DNA from: an uncultured Desulfovibrio sp.
Lineage (GTDB): Bacteria > Desulfobacterota > Desulfovibrionia > Desulfovibrionales > Desulfovibrionaceae
Reading direction: 5' to 3'
Length of the DNA: 64,000 bases
Assembly: GCF_910584445.1 (NCBI RefSeq)
Contig: NZ_CAJUBO010000007.1
Location: 43,118 to 107,117 of the forward strand
In this document: one piece after another, positions 15,572 to 24,675 of the stretch
Layout: the number at the start of each line of letters is the position of its first letter
Numbering within the stretch: the stretch's first letter is position 1
Notes under the pieces: generated by a model
Database searches by the model: none
The model's input: only the letters and a program-made list of their open reading frames with translations
What the model was told of the DNA's origin: nothing
Translations under genes and position numbers: made by a program

Positions 15572-16751
15572 GCTGCGCCTCCCCGGCGGCGAGCGCCGCC
15601 TCGATGATGTCCATGTCCTTGTCGCCGCGGCCGGAAAGATTGACCACCACCTGATCGCCGGGCGCGAATTCCCCGGCGTGGGCGAACACCCAGGCCAGAG
15701 CGTGCGAGGATTCCAGCGCGGGCAGGATGCCCTCGGCGCGGCAGAGCCGGCCCAGGGCGTCCAGGGCTTCGGCATCGGTGATGATGTCATAGCGGGCGCG
15801 GCCGGTCTGCCGCAAAAAGGCATGCTCGGGACCCACGCCGGGATAGTCCAGACCGGCGGAAATGGAACCTGAAGGCTCGATCTGGCCGTCCTCTGTCTGG
15901 AGCAGGAGCGAGCGGCTCCCGTGGAGGACGCCCGGACGCCCGCGGTTGATCGACGCGCAGTTGAGGCAGCCCGGCTCGCCGCTGCCCCCGGCCTCCACGC
16001 CCACCAGCCGCACCCCGGCATCCGCCACAAAGGGATGGAACATGCCGATGGCGTTGGAACCGCCGCCCACGCAGGCCACCACGGCGGAGGGCAGGCGCCC
16101 GGCGTGTCCGAGCATCTGCGCGCGCGTCTCCCGGCCGATGACGCTCTGGAACTCGCGCACGAGCAGGGGGAAGGGGTGCGGGCCGGCGGCCGTGCCGAAG
16201 CAGTAATGCGTGTCCTCCTGGCGGGCGATCCACTCCCGCAGCGCGGCATTGATGGCGTCCTTGAGGGTGCGGCTGCCGCTCTCCACGGCGTGCACCTCGG
16301 CGCCGAGCAGGCGCATGCGCCGCACATTGGCCGATTGCCGCTCCACATCCTCGGCGCCCATATAGACCGCGCAGTCAAGGCCCAGGCGCGCGGCGGCCGC
16401 CGCCGTAGCCACGCCGTGCTGCCCGGCGCCGGTCTCGGCGATCAGGGCGCGCTTGCCCATGCGCCGGGCCAGCAGGGCCTGCCCCAGCGTATTGTTGATC
16501 TTGTGCGCGCCGGTATGGAGCAGATCCTCGCGCTTGAGCCAGAGATCGAAGCCCAGCTCCCCGGAGAGCGCGGGGCAGTGCGTCAGCGGCGTTTCCCGGC
16601 CCGCGTAGTCATGGAGCAGGCCGCCCAGTTCCTCCTGAAAGTCCGGCGCGGGCAGGATGTCGCGCATGGCCGCCTCCACTTCCAGCAGCGGCGGCATGAG
16701 CAGCTCCGGCACGAAACGGCCCCCGAATTCGCCAAAGTATCCGTCGTTCAT
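15558..16751 (-). CDS. trpB: tryptophan synthase beta subunit
   Basis: A 397-residue PLP enzyme that joins indole and serine to make tryptophan, forming the alpha2beta2 complex with TrpA. The PLP lysine lies in LLHTGAHKINN, and phosphate binding in GGGSNAIG. GRFVPELLMPPL at the start is typical of TrpB1. Length is normal for TrpB1. Its start overlaps trpF by 4 bases. Confidence 0.97.
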   Translation of the reverse strand: MNDGYFGEFGGRFVPELLMPPLLEVEAAMRDILPAPDFQEELGGLLHDYAGRETPLTHCPALSGELGFDLWLKREDLLHTGAHKINNTLGQALLARRMGKRALIAETGAGQHGVATAAAAARLGLDCAVYMGAEDVERQSANVRRMRLLGAEVHAVESGSRTLKDAINAALREWIARQEDTHYCFGTAAGPHPFPLLVREFQSVIGRETRAQMLGHAGRLPSAVVACVGGGSNAIGMFHPFVADAGVRLVGVEAGGSGEPGCLNCASINRGRPGVLHGSRSLLLQTEDGQIEPSGSISAGLDYPGVGPEHAFLRQTGRARYDIITDAEALDALGRLCRAEGILPALESSHALAWVFAHAGEFAPGDQVVVNLSGRGDKDMDIIEAALAAGEAQHAHA

Positions 16752-17377
16752 TTTTTCTCCCGAAGCATGCCGGACGCGGCGGCAACGGCGGCCGCCAGCA
16801 GTTCCGGAGCTTTTTTGCCCGGCGCGTCCTCCACGCCGGAATTGAAGTCCAGGCCGTCCGGCCGCACGGCCGCCACCGCGGCGGCCGCGTTTTGCGGGCC
16901 AAGGCCGCCCGCCAGCAGCCAGGGACGCGGCGCCCGCAAGCCCGCGAGACGCCCCCAGTCCTGCGGGCGCCCGCTGCCGCCGCCACCGCGTCCGGCTTCC
17001 AGCAGGAACCAGGCGCAGCTCCCGGCGTGCTCCGCCAGCAGCGCCTCCAGTTCCCCACGGCCGGAACAGCGCTCCGGCCAGACGACGCGGATGACGCGCC
17101 CTGGTCCGATGCGCTCCGCGCAGGCCCGCCCCTGGGCGCCGTGGAGCTGGGCATAGTCCAGCCGCGCCGCGGCCATGACGGCAAGGATCTCCTCCGCCTC
17201 CTGCTCCACAAAGACGCCCACCCGCGCCATGCGGCCGGAGTCCAGCGCGGCCGCCGCCTCCGGCGTCACGAAGCGCGGGCTTGCCGGATGGAAGACAAAG
17301 CCGCAGAAGGCCGCGCCCAACCGCGCCGCCACGTCCACATCCGCCTGACGGGTGAGTCCGCAGACCTTAATCCGCAT
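16748..17377 (-). CDS. trpF: phosphoribosylanthranilate isomerase
   Basis: A 209-residue TIM-barrel enzyme converting phosphoribosyl-anthranilate to CdRP. It begins with KVCGLTRQADV (family motif with the catalytic Cys) and has the AQLHG segment, the catalytic Asp in GLDFNSGVED, and GGLGPQN. TrpF is separate from TrpC here, unlike the enterobacterial fusion. It overlaps trpC by 11 bases and trpB by 4. Confidence 0.95.
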   Translation of the reverse strand: MRIKVCGLTRQADVDVAARLGAAFCGFVFHPASPRFVTPEAAAALDSGRMARVGVFVEQEAEEILAVMAAARLDYAQLHGAQGRACAERIGPGRVIRVVWPERCSGRGELEALLAEHAGSCAWFLLEAGRGGGGSGRPQDWGRLAGLRAPRPWLLAGGLGPQNAAAAVAAVRPDGLDFNSGVEDAPGKKAPELLAAAVAAASGMLREKK

Positions 17378-18212
17378 CTTCCGCCTCCCCGTGGCCCGGT
17401 CCCTCCCGGCCGGAGAGCATGCGGGCCAGCGCCGCGCCCGGCCGCCCCCCGGCCATGAGCGCCGTGCCCACCAGCGCCGCGTGGTAGCCCGCCCGCGCGG
17501 ACCCGGAGAGGTGGGCGAAGCTGTCCATGCCGCTGGCGGCGATCCAGAGTTCGGCCGGCTCCGGCGGACAGGCGCGGATCAGGGCCAGCGCCGCCTTGCG
17601 GTCCACCCTGAAGGTATTGAGATCCCGCGCGTTGACCTGGATGATACGCGCGCCGCTCTCCCGGGCCAGGGCCAGGTCCGCCCTGTCGAACACCTCCACC
17701 ACGGCCGCCATGCCGCGGGCCTCGGCCGCCTCGCGCAGGTCCCGCAGGGCGCGCGCGTCCGGCGTGAGCCGCACGATGAGCAGGAGGGCCGAGGCCGGGG
17801 TGGCCGCCGTGGCCTCCACCTGGAGCGCGTCCAGAAGAAAATCCTTGCGCAGCAGGGGCGCGCCCCCTCCGGGAACGCCTGCCAGCGCCCGCGCCGCGCG
17901 CGCCAGAAAGTCCATATGCCCGCGAAACCATGTTTCTTCCGTGAGGATGGACAGGGCGGCGGCTCCGGACCCGGCGTACTGCCGCGCCACGTCCTCCACC
18001 TCCAGACTTTCGCAGATGCTCCCGGCCGAGGGCGAGGCCCGCTTGTATTCCGCGATCACGGCCAGCGGCGCGCCCGGCGCCCTCCGCAGCAGGGCGGCGG
18101 CAAAGTCCGGACGCGAACCCTCCCACGGCGGCGGCAGCGCGCCCCGCTCCGCCGCGCGGCGCAGGGCGGCCACTTCCTCCGCCTTGGCGGCGCGAAAACG
18201 CTCAAGCCGCAC
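17367..18212 (-). CDS. trpC: indole-3-glycerol phosphate synthase
   Basis: A 281-residue enzyme closing CdRP to indole-glycerol phosphate. Family motifs are AEYKRASPSAG (catalytic Lys), SILTEETWF, LLRKDFLLDALQV and VNARDLNTF. The GTG at 18212 with GGGAGG seven bases upstream is preferred. Earlier in-frame starts lie inside trpGD and would add unrelated residues. The start overlaps trpGD by 11 bases. Confidence 0.93.
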   Translation of the reverse strand: MRLERFRAAKAEEVAALRRAAERGALPPPWEGSRPDFAAALLRRAPGAPLAVIAEYKRASPSAGSICESLEVEDVARQYAGSGAAALSILTEETWFRGHMDFLARAARALAGVPGGGAPLLRKDFLLDALQVEATAATPASALLLIVRLTPDARALRDLREAAEARGMAAVVEVFDRADLALARESGARIIQVNARDLNTFRVDRKAALALIRACPPEPAELWIAASGMDSFAHLSGSARAGYHAALVGTALMAGGRPGAALARMLSGREGPGHGEAEDAD

Positions 18213-19803
18213 GGAGCACCTCCCTGCCGGCGCCGGCGCGCACCGCCTCCCGCGCGCGGCCCATGGCCGCGCCGAGGCCAAGCTCATCCTCCAGCAGATA
18301 CACGGCCAGGCCCACGTTGAGGGCCACCATGTCGAGCATGGCTTCCGGCCCGCGTCCGGCGAGCAGCTCGCGCAAAACGGCCACGGCCTCCTCGCGGCTC
18401 TCCACGGCAAGATCGGCGGCGCGGCAGGCGTGGGCCAGGCCGAAGTCCGCCGGCTCCAGGAGCAGGGGGCGGACCTCGCCGTCGCGCAGCAGAGCCACGC
18501 GCGCCGGTCCCATGGGCGTCACCTCGTCATAGCCGCCCGCGCCGCAGACCACGGCCCCGCGCCGAAGCGGCGTCTGGCGCAGGGTCTCCGCCGCCAGATC
18601 CACCAGTTCCGGCCGCGCCACACCCATGAGCAGATGGCTGGGCCGCGCGGGGTTGATCAGAGGACCCAGGATATTGAAGAGCGTCCGCACGCCCAGTTCC
18701 CTGCGAAGGGGACCGATATTCCTGAACGCCGGATGGAAGCGGGGCGCGAAGAGAAAGGCGAAATTGCGCCGCGCCACCGACTCGGCCACGGCGGCGGGGT
18801 CGGCCTCCAGATCCACGCCCAGAGCCTCCAGGGCATCGGCGCTGCCGCAGGTGGAGGAAACGGCCCGGTTGCCGTGCTTGACCACCCGGTAGCCCATGCC
18901 CGCCAGCGTCAGCGAGGCGGCGGTGGAGCAGTTGAAGGAATGGCGGCCGTCGCCGCCGGTGCCCACCACGTCGATGCAGGTCCCGCCCACGCCCTCCACG
19001 GCCACGGCGCGGGCCAGGGCCGCGCGCGCGGCGTGGGCCAGCTCCAGCGCGCTTTCGCCCTTCATCCGCAGGCCCATGAGCAGGCCCCCGGCCTGGGCCG
19101 GGGTGAGGCGGCCGTCCATGAGGGCGGCGAAGGCCTGGGCGGCCATGTCCGCCGTCAGGTCCTCGCGCGCGGCCAGCCGTTCGAGAATGGCGGCCATGTC
19201 CGGCGGCGCGGCGGCGGCCGTCCCCAGCGCCGCCGGAAAATTCGCCAGCAGGCGGATGCCGTCGGGCGTGAGCACGGATTCAGGATGGAACTGCACCCCG
19301 GCCCACGGCCGGTCGCGGTAGCGCAGGGCCATGACCTCGCCCTCCGGTCCGCGCGCCGTCACTTCCACGCGCCGGTCCGCCGCTTCGGTGAGGCGCACCA
19401 CCAGCGAATGGTAGCGCCCGACGGTGAGGGGATTGGGCAGCCCCTCGAACAGGCCCTTGCCGTCATGGACAATGTCCGACTGCTTGCCGTGCATGACATC
19501 GGGCGCAAGCGCGATGTCAGCCCCGGCGTGCAGGCCGAGCAGCTGGTGCCCGAGGCAGACGCCGAGCACCGGCACGGACGGCGCGCGGGCCTCCAGCCGC
19601 CGGAGGAACTCCGGGCAAAGCCCGGCGCGTTCCGGGCGGCCCGGACCCGGCGAAATGCAGACCATGGCAAGGGCGGGGTCTTCCGCCATGCCCGGCAGGG
19701 CGGGATCGTCATTGGCGAGCACCACCGGTTCGCGCCCGAGTCCGTAAAACGCCTGCACGAGGTTGTAGGTAAAGGAATCGTGGTTATCGATGAGCAGGAA
19801 CAT
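18202..19803 (-). CDS. trpGD: fused anthranilate synthase glutaminase / anthranilate phosphoribosyltransferase
   Basis: A 533-residue bifunctional protein. Residues 1-190 are the class I glutamine amidotransferase TrpG, with nucleophile Cys83 in GVCLGHQ and the partner His/Glu in FHPES. It supplies ammonia to TrpE. Residues from about 205 on are TrpD, with GTGGDG, NRAVSSTCGSAD and FNILGPLINPA, which transfers phosphoribosyl to anthranilate. The fusion also occurs in enterobacteria. The ATG at 19803 overlaps trpE by 20 bases. Confidence 0.95.
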   Translation of the reverse strand: MFLLIDNHDSFTYNLVQAFYGLGREPVVLANDDPALPGMAEDPALAMVCISPGPGRPERAGLCPEFLRRLEARAPSVPVLGVCLGHQLLGLHAGADIALAPDVMHGKQSDIVHDGKGLFEGLPNPLTVGRYHSLVVRLTEAADRRVEVTARGPEGEVMALRYRDRPWAGVQFHPESVLTPDGIRLLANFPAALGTAAAAPPDMAAILERLAAREDLTADMAAQAFAALMDGRLTPAQAGGLLMGLRMKGESALELAHAARAALARAVAVEGVGGTCIDVVGTGGDGRHSFNCSTAASLTLAGMGYRVVKHGNRAVSSTCGSADALEALGVDLEADPAAVAESVARRNFAFLFAPRFHPAFRNIGPLRRELGVRTLFNILGPLINPARPSHLLMGVARPELVDLAAETLRQTPLRRGAVVCGAGGYDEVTPMGPARVALLRDGEVRPLLLEPADFGLAHACRAADLAVESREEAVAVLRELLAGRGPEAMLDMVALNVGLAVYLLEDELGLGAAMGRAREAVRAGAGREVLRAA

Positions 19804-21313
19804 GGTCTTCCTCCCCGGGCGTAAGCGCGGCGCGCATGACGGCGGACTTGTTGAGCACTTCCTTCCATTCGAGGTCCGGGTCGGAATCGTGGACGATGCC
19901 GCCCCCGGCCTGCCAGAACAGGCGTCCGTCCCGCTGCCACATGCAGCGGATGGCGATGCCCATGTCGAGGTCGACCGCGGGCGCCGCCTGTGCCCCCGTT
20001 TCCGAAGCGGCGGCGTCCACCCCGGCGCGGTGCGCCCCGGCAAGGCCGATCCAGCCGACGCAGCCCGCATACGGCCCGCGCGGCGCGCCCTCCAGCTCGC
20101 GGATGATCTCCATGGCGCGGCGCTTGGGCGCGCCCGAGACCGTGCCCGCCGGAAAGGCGGCGGCGAGCACGTCCACGGCATCTGGAGCATCCGGGGCATC
20201 CGCGCCCCGGCCGTGCCCGGGGCGCCCGCCAAGGGTGGCGCTGATGCGGCTCGTGAGATGCATGACGTGGGAGAAGCGCTCCACCTCCATGAATCGCTCC
20301 AGGCGCACGCTTCCGGGCAACGCCACGCGGCCGAGGTCATTGCGGCCCAGGTCCACGAGCATGACATGCTCGGCGCGTTCCTTGGGGTCGGCGAGCAGTT
20401 CGGCGGCCAGCGCCTCGTCCTCGGCGTCCGTGCGGCCGCGCCGCCGCGTGCCCGCAATGGGCGACAGCGTGAGCCGTCCCCCCTCGCAACGCACCATGAC
20501 CTCCGGCGAGGAGCCGAACAGCATCAGTCCCGGAAAGCGCATGCAGAACATGTAGGGCGAAGCGTTGAGTCCGCGCAGCCGCCGGTAGCAGGCAAAGGCG
20601 TCTCCGGCGAAAGGCGTGGAAAAGCGGTGCGAGGGCACCACCTGGATGGCCTCGCCCTGGCGCAAGAGTTCCCTGATGCGCGTCACCATGGCCGTGTATT
20701 CGCCGGCTCCGCCGGTGTCGGCCGTGCCGCCCGCGGGGCCGTCCTTCGGCGCGGAAGCCGCCGCGCCGGGCGCTTCCCGCGCGGAGCGCGGCTCGCGGTA
20801 TGCGCCCAGGCTGACCTGGCACAGCCGATGGTAGAGATGGTCGAAGAGCAGGACCGTGCCCGGCAGGGCCAGAGCGCATTCCGCCTCCTCCGGGGGCAGG
20901 CTCCGGGCCAGCCCCGGCTGGAAAATCCCGGCCATGCCGAAACCGAAATAGCCGTACAGGGCGCGCGTGATGGGCGGCAGGTCGTTCGCGCCTTCCGGCG
21001 GGAGCAGGCGCACGCGGCCCAGCAGGGCGCGCAGCCCCTCCACAAAGGGCGCGCCGTCCAGGTCGCGCAGCGGGGCGAAGCGGGCGTCGCGCGTCTCCAG
21101 CGCCAGGCGCCCCTCGCGGCAGGCGACGAGCAGGGCCATGTCGCAACCGAGAACGCTGTACCGGCCCCAGCGGCCGTCCACCTCGGCGCTTTCGAGCAGC
21201 ACGCCCTCGCCGTCGCCCACCATGCCCAGCCAGAGGCTGATGGGGGTGTCCATGTCAGCCGGGAGCCAGCGCGCCCGCTGGCGGATCGTCACCATGCCGT
21301 TGTCCGTGTCCAT
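19784..21313 (-). CDS. trpE: anthranilate synthase component I
   Basis: A 509-residue chorismate-binding enzyme. It makes anthranilate from chorismate with ammonia from TrpG. C-terminal catalytic landmarks are GSSPEVMVR, SPIAGTRRRGRT, ELLADPKERAEHVMLVDLGRNDLGRV, PAGTVSGAPKRRAMEII and AGGGIVHDSDP. The LLESAEVDGRWGRYS segment near residue 39 is the usual tryptophan feedback site. An Ala/Pro-rich insert (about 180-210) is longer than in most TrpEs. GGAG precedes the ATG; an in-frame ATG at 21295 is possible. First structural gene behind the attenuator. Confidence 0.96.
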   Translation of the reverse strand: MDTDNGMVTIRQRARWLPADMDTPISLWLGMVGDGEGVLLESAEVDGRWGRYSVLGCDMALLVACREGRLALETRDARFAPLRDLDGAPFVEGLRALLGRVRLLPPEGANDLPPITRALYGYFGFGMAGIFQPGLARSLPPEEAECALALPGTVLLFDHLYHRLCQVSLGAYREPRSAREAPGAAASAPKDGPAGGTADTGGAGEYTAMVTRIRELLRQGEAIQVVPSHRFSTPFAGDAFACYRRLRGLNASPYMFCMRFPGLMLFGSSPEVMVRCEGGRLTLSPIAGTRRRGRTDAEDEALAAELLADPKERAEHVMLVDLGRNDLGRVALPGSVRLERFMEVERFSHVMHLTSRISATLGGRPGHGRGADAPDAPDAVDVLAAAFPAGTVSGAPKRRAMEIIRELEGAPRGPYAGCVGWIGLAGAHRAGVDAAASETGAQAAPAVDLDMGIAIRCMWQRDGRLFWQAGGGIVHDSDPDLEWKEVLNKSAVMRAALTPGEEDHVPAHR

Positions 21314-21354
21314 GTTTCATCTCCGGCGCGCGTGCCGCGCCCGCAAAAGGGAAG

Positions 21355-21450
21355 AAAAAAAGCGCCGCCTCCCCGAAGGGAGACGGCGCCGTCAACGCCA
21401 GGATCCGCGAACGCCTATGCCCGCGCCACTCCCTTCACACGGAGAACGCG
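21355..21450 (-). promoter_or_regulatory. trp operon attenuator (1:2, 2:3 and 3:4 pairings)
   Basis: Four segments are visible on the minus strand. Region 1 CGCGTTCTCC (21450-21441) pairs with region 2 GGGAGTGGCGCG (21433-21422). Region 2 can instead pair with region 3 GCGCCGTCTCCC (21389-21378). Region 3 pairs with region 4 GGGAGGCGGCGC (21373-21362) around TTCG, followed by seven T (21361-21355), a textbook terminator. Region 1 starts four bases after the tandem Trp codons. A ribosome stalled there would mask region 1, free region 2 for the antiterminator and allow trpE transcription. Confidence 0.88.
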
Positions 21451-21573
21451 GCGCCACCAGGCGCGGGAGGAGGAAGCCATGCCGAAGGAACCGTCAGCGA
21501 CCACGCCGCCGCGCGCCGGGGCCAAGGGGCGCAGGCTGCGGAAGCGGAGGGATGTGGTGACGGCAACGGACAT
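21415..21573 (-). CDS. trpL: trp leader peptide with tandem Trp codons
   Basis: A 52-codon open frame beginning at ATG 21573, with GAGG five bases upstream and about 25 bases downstream of the predicted transcription start. It ends SSRAWWRRVLRVKGVARA. The two adjacent UGG codons (21459-21454) sit just before attenuator region 1. An inner ATG at 21480 would give 21 codons but has no good ribosome-binding site. Its likely role is tryptophan sensing by ribosome stalling, with the peptide itself dispensable. Confidence 0.82.
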   Translation of the reverse strand: MSVAVTTSLRFRSLRPLAPARGGVVADGSFGMASSSRAWWRRVLRVKGVARA

Positions 21574-21602
21574 GACGACCTCGCAGGGTTTGTTCCGGGT
21601 GT

Positions 21603-21632
21603 ACGGTAATCGCGGGACGCGCATCCTGTCAA
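21603..21632 (-). promoter_or_regulatory. candidate trp promoter
   Basis: TTGACA (21632-21627) and TACCGT (21608-21603) with an 18-base spacer on the minus strand place the start near 21596, just before the leader peptide. The -35 is perfect and the -10 is weak. I do not see a clear TrpR operator palindrome. Confidence 0.55.
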
Positions 21633-21633
21633 G

Positions 21634-22014
21634 CGCGGGAAGGGAATCCCCCCCGCGCCTGACATTTTTTGCCGTACGGGTATCGTTCTCCCAACCGATA
21701 TCAGGAATTCCGGCAGAGTTCCCACCGAGCATCGGAACTCGTCTGGCACAGGAAGCCTGCGGGGCAGGCATCCGGCAGCGTCCGGCGGCATGATCGCCGC
21801 TGGCGGCCGCCCGTCGAGTCAAGCCCGGAACGGAACATGACGATTTTTTGTTTCCGCGCGTCCGCGCGGCCCTTTCCCGACAATTCCGCCCTTGGCCGCC
21901 GCGCTGATTCCCGCGCTTCGGGCGCTTTCCGCGCGTTCCCCGCCGCTTCCTCTCCCTCTGGCCGTCCCGCCCGCGCGCGCATGCCGCGCTTGCCGCTGCG
22001 GCGGCTCCCGCCAC
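21634..22014. other. gene-free stretch upstream of the trp promoter
   Basis: I find no supported gene here. Frames on both strands are open because of high GC but show no natural protein. It separates the trp promoter from decayed sequences that start the acquired island. Confidence 0.45.
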
Positions 22015-22241
22015 CACCCCGACGCCGGGCACCTCCACGCCCGAAACTCCCGAGCCGGACCTCACCTCGCTGGAAGGAACGCTGCACATCGGTGCCCCTG
22101 GCGATGTTGCGAGCATCAGCCTCAACGGCACCGAGGTCTGGACCACCCCCGGGGAAGGATCGTGGACGCCATCAAGACCCCCGGCGGCATACTCCACATA
22201 GACGGTTTTGAGGAGGGCACCGACCGCAGATTCAACCCTTA
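22015..22241 (+). pseudogene. fragment of a large repeat/adhesin-type protein
   Basis: One frame reads as a Pro/Thr/Glu-rich linker followed by a beta-rich segment (LTSLEGTLHIGAPGDVASISL, then NGTEVWTTPGEG). The sequence then continues plausibly in another frame (IVDAIKTPGGILHIDGFEEG), which indicates a frameshift. Such modules occur repeated in large RTX/VCBS-type surface adhesins. There is no start, no export signal and no second module, so this is a decayed scrap. The assignment is tentative. Confidence 0.4.
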
Positions 22242-22360
22242 GCAAGAAAAGAATCGCTTCTTTTTGCATAACAAGTTGCAGTTCCACGCCACCTTTTGAG
22301 ATGGAAAAAGACATTCTCCACAATATAGTGTGCTTTATACAGATATCTGTCGTATTCTCA

Positions 22361-22645
22361 TTACTTTTTACGAATTTTTTTCGGGGTAATTACAACTTTC
22401 ATTCCTCGTTGTGCAGCTTCTTCAACCACAGTGTCTGTCTCGAAAGCTCGATCTGCCAAAAGATCTTCCGCAACAAATCCGTCAATCACAGCGCAAGCTT
22501 CGTTGCAATCATCTCTGGTACCTTCTGTACTCATAGCTCTGAGTGGCATACCATGCACATCCACAGCCAAATGTATCTTTGTGGTGAGTCCCCTTTTGTG
22601 CGGCTCATGTCCTGATTGCCTCCCACAGCTCCGGAGGAAGGTCAT
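22361..22645 (-). pseudogene. IS5-type transposase remnant
   Basis: About 95 residues. They match the middle of IS4/IS5-superfamily DDE transposases: RGLTTKIHLAVDVHGMPL contains the catalytic Asp region, and LLADRAFETD contains the second Asp. The N-terminal third and the C-terminal region with the catalytic Glu are missing. No paired terminal inverted repeats are visible around it, so it is not an intact insertion sequence. It marks the left edge of the AT-rich restriction-modification island. Confidence 0.75.
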
Positions 22646-22709
22646 CTTGCCTTATCCTCCAAGCTGGGCTAGCCTATTGTGCTCGCTCACAACTAATGGA
22701 GGAAGTTTA

Positions 22710-23537
22710 ATGTCTATTCCTTTTTTGACACGTGAGCCTAGTGTATGCGAAATTGAACGGTTACGTTTGTTAATGAGTGTGTTCCGCGATGGAAGCGGCC
22801 AAGAGCGAGAACGTGATAATACATCAAGACCTGGATGGCGAGATCTTGAGAGAGTTTTTGCAGATTTTCTCGCAGGTCATGCAAATGAAAATAAGGAAAT
22901 TTTTGATGTTATCGTTAGTTCAACAGATCAAAGAAATAAGGCATATGGAATTTCTCTAAAATCAAAAGAGTTGTCTCGTGCTAGTGCCCTCGAAGATTTG
23001 GAAAACAATGGGCGTGTGTACATGGAGCTATGCAATTCGCCTGCAAAACTATGGGGACCACTTAAAGAATTGCAGCTTACTGAGGAAATTTTTCGTGAAA
23101 AAAGACAAGATGTGGCTAAAACAGTAGGTGACTGTATTATTGCAACTATAAAAAATTGGCACAGAGATACAAAAAGGAAATATGAAGTTAATAATCCTGG
23201 GGAAAATTTAGATCTTGAGAAGAGTAAGTATATTACAGTTAGTAGTAACATTAAAAATAGCGTGCGTTCATACCAAGTGCATTCATTTTCCTTAAGCTTA
23301 CCAACTGATTTGGTATGGAAATTTTCTTCGGAAAAATGTTTACGTGGTTATGATAGTAGCTCCCCAGAAGAAATCGTCTTTGATTGGTATGGGCTTTCTG
23401 GGGGGCAACTAAAATACTATCCAAAAGCATCAGAGGCGATTTATAAATCACCAATTTTTCATTTAGAGCAGCCTCCCATTCACACTCTTTCTGATAGAGC
23501 CAAAGAATATTGGCCTGACAAGTGGAGTTCAGATTAA
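22710..23537 (+). CDS. putative type II restriction endonuclease
   Basis: A 275-residue protein starting at ATG 22710 with GGAGG eight bases upstream. It converges tail to tail on a cytosine methyltransferase with a 9-base overlap, the usual arrangement of a type II pair, and both are much richer in A+T than their neighbours. A FDVIVSS...GISLKSK segment (about residues 65-90) could be a PD-(D/E)xK-type core, but this is weak. The recognition site cannot be read. Assignment rests mainly on context; I do not recognise the family with certainty. Confidence 0.65.
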   Translation: MSIPFLTREPSVCEIERLRLLMSVFRDGSGQERERDNTSRPGWRDLERVFADFLAGHANENKEIFDVIVSSTDQRNKAYGISLKSKELSRASALEDLENNGRVYMELCNSPAKLWGPLKELQLTEEIFREKRQDVAKTVGDCIIATIKNWHRDTKRKYEVNNPGENLDLEKSKYITVSSNIKNSVRSYQVHSFSLSLPTDLVWKFSSEKCLRGYDSSSPEEIVFDWYGLSGGQLKYYPKASEAIYKSPIFHLEQPPIHTLSDRAKEYWPDKWSSD

Positions 23538-24608
23538 TGCAAGTTGCTGGGGCTGGACTTTTTGCTCTTGTAGCCCAGTACCGTTTACAAGATGTTTGAG
23601 AATTTTTTCAGCGAGTAGCGGAGGAACAGCATTCCCAATCTGGGTGAATTTGGATTCAATCTTCCCAACAGGCTCAAAATTCGTGGGAAAAGTTTGGATG
23701 AGGGCACATTCTCTCCATGAAAGTCTACGCGGTGTATCAAGAGGTATAACTTGATTCTGTGCCAATGCAACATCATATTCATCTGTGAAATCCCAACGTT
23801 GTTTCCATCCATCACTTAAATTTGACCAAGTAAGCTTCATTATAGGAGAAGCCGGATGTAAAGTAACATGCCGCCAGTTCGCAACTATCGTAAATGAAGG
23901 GGACCCCCATGGCGCTTTACGGTTTCGAGACATGTAGTACCATGACATGTGTCCCTCTGGATCATATGGTCGTTCATAGAATTCGCCTTTAGGCCATGAA
24001 GGCAACCCTTTAATTGCGAATCCATGCGATTCATATGCTGGTAACCCAGATCCTGCTTTTCCATGGGTTGGCGCTGGAAAGGCAAACTGCAATTTTAAAT
24101 CTTTTCTTATTCCAACGATAAATAGTCTCTTTCTTGATTGAGGGACACCATAGTCTTTCGCATCAATAACTTTATAATAAATATCATATCCAAACCTTCC
24201 AGCATCATTGAAGACGCGTATTTGCTCATGCAAAAATGAACCCTTATTGATGTTCTTCAGTCCAGAAACGTTTTCAGCAACAAAAAATTTTGGTGAGGTA
24301 TTGTTTAAACACCGCAAAAACTCTAGATAAAGATATGTCCGATTATCATTTTTTGGATTGCGATTGCCTCCCATTGAAAAGGACTGGCAGGGATATCCAC
24401 CGATTACTATATCAGCTTCAGGAAATGATTTAATATTTTTTATATTATCCTCAACAATTTCTGTATTTTTAAAATTTTTCCTTAACGTTTCTGCTGCATC
24501 GTGATCAATTTCATTTGCCCATATAATATCAATGCCAGCTTTTTCAGCCCCAAAGTCCATTCCACCGCAGCCAGAAAAAAGAGATATTGCTCGCAATTTT
24601 GTATTCAT
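23529..24608 (-). CDS. DNA cytosine-C5 methyltransferase (type II modification enzyme)
   Basis: A 359-residue C5-cytosine methylase with motifs in order: I (FSGCGGMDFG, residues 11-20), IV (GGYPCQSF, catalytic Cys74), VI (ENV), VIII (QSRKRLFIVG), and X (QIGNAVPP near the C-terminus). The target-recognition region (about 190-270) is unlike any that I can name, so the site is unknown. It would protect host DNA from the adjacent endonuclease. Low GC indicates recent transfer into this GC-rich genome. Confidence 0.92.
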   Translation of the reverse strand: MNTKLRAISLFSGCGGMDFGAEKAGIDIIWANEIDHDAAETLRKNFKNTEIVEDNIKNIKSFPEADIVIGGYPCQSFSMGGNRNPKNDNRTYLYLEFLRCLNNTSPKFFVAENVSGLKNINKGSFLHEQIRVFNDAGRFGYDIYYKVIDAKDYGVPQSRKRLFIVGIRKDLKLQFAFPAPTHGKAGSGLPAYESHGFAIKGLPSWPKGEFYERPYDPEGHMSWYYMSRNRKAPWGSPSFTIVANWRHVTLHPASPIMKLTWSNLSDGWKQRWDFTDEYDVALAQNQVIPLDTPRRLSWRECALIQTFPTNFEPVGKIESKFTQIGNAVPPLLAEKILKHLVNGTGLQEQKVQPQQLALI

Positions 24609-24611
24609 TTA

Positions 24612-24641
24612 TACAACATACCAATATTTTATTCTGTTGTA
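24612..24641. promoter_or_regulatory. inverted repeat in front of the methyltransferase, possible autoregulatory operator
   Basis: TACAACA (24612-24618) and TGTTGTA (24635-24641) flank an AT-rich stretch just upstream of the methyltransferase start. Such sites can serve autoregulation by methylases or a controller protein. No controller gene is present, so the role is a guess. Confidence 0.35.
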
Positions 24642-24675
24642 CATGGTCAATGTCTATCGATATCCAACAGGAAGA

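Noticed and set aside
21415..22323. Minus-strand 302-codon frame ending in the trp leader
   Set aside because: Only the last 52 codons sit behind a suitable promoter and ribosome-binding site and carry the Trp codons. The upstream part has no protein-like features.
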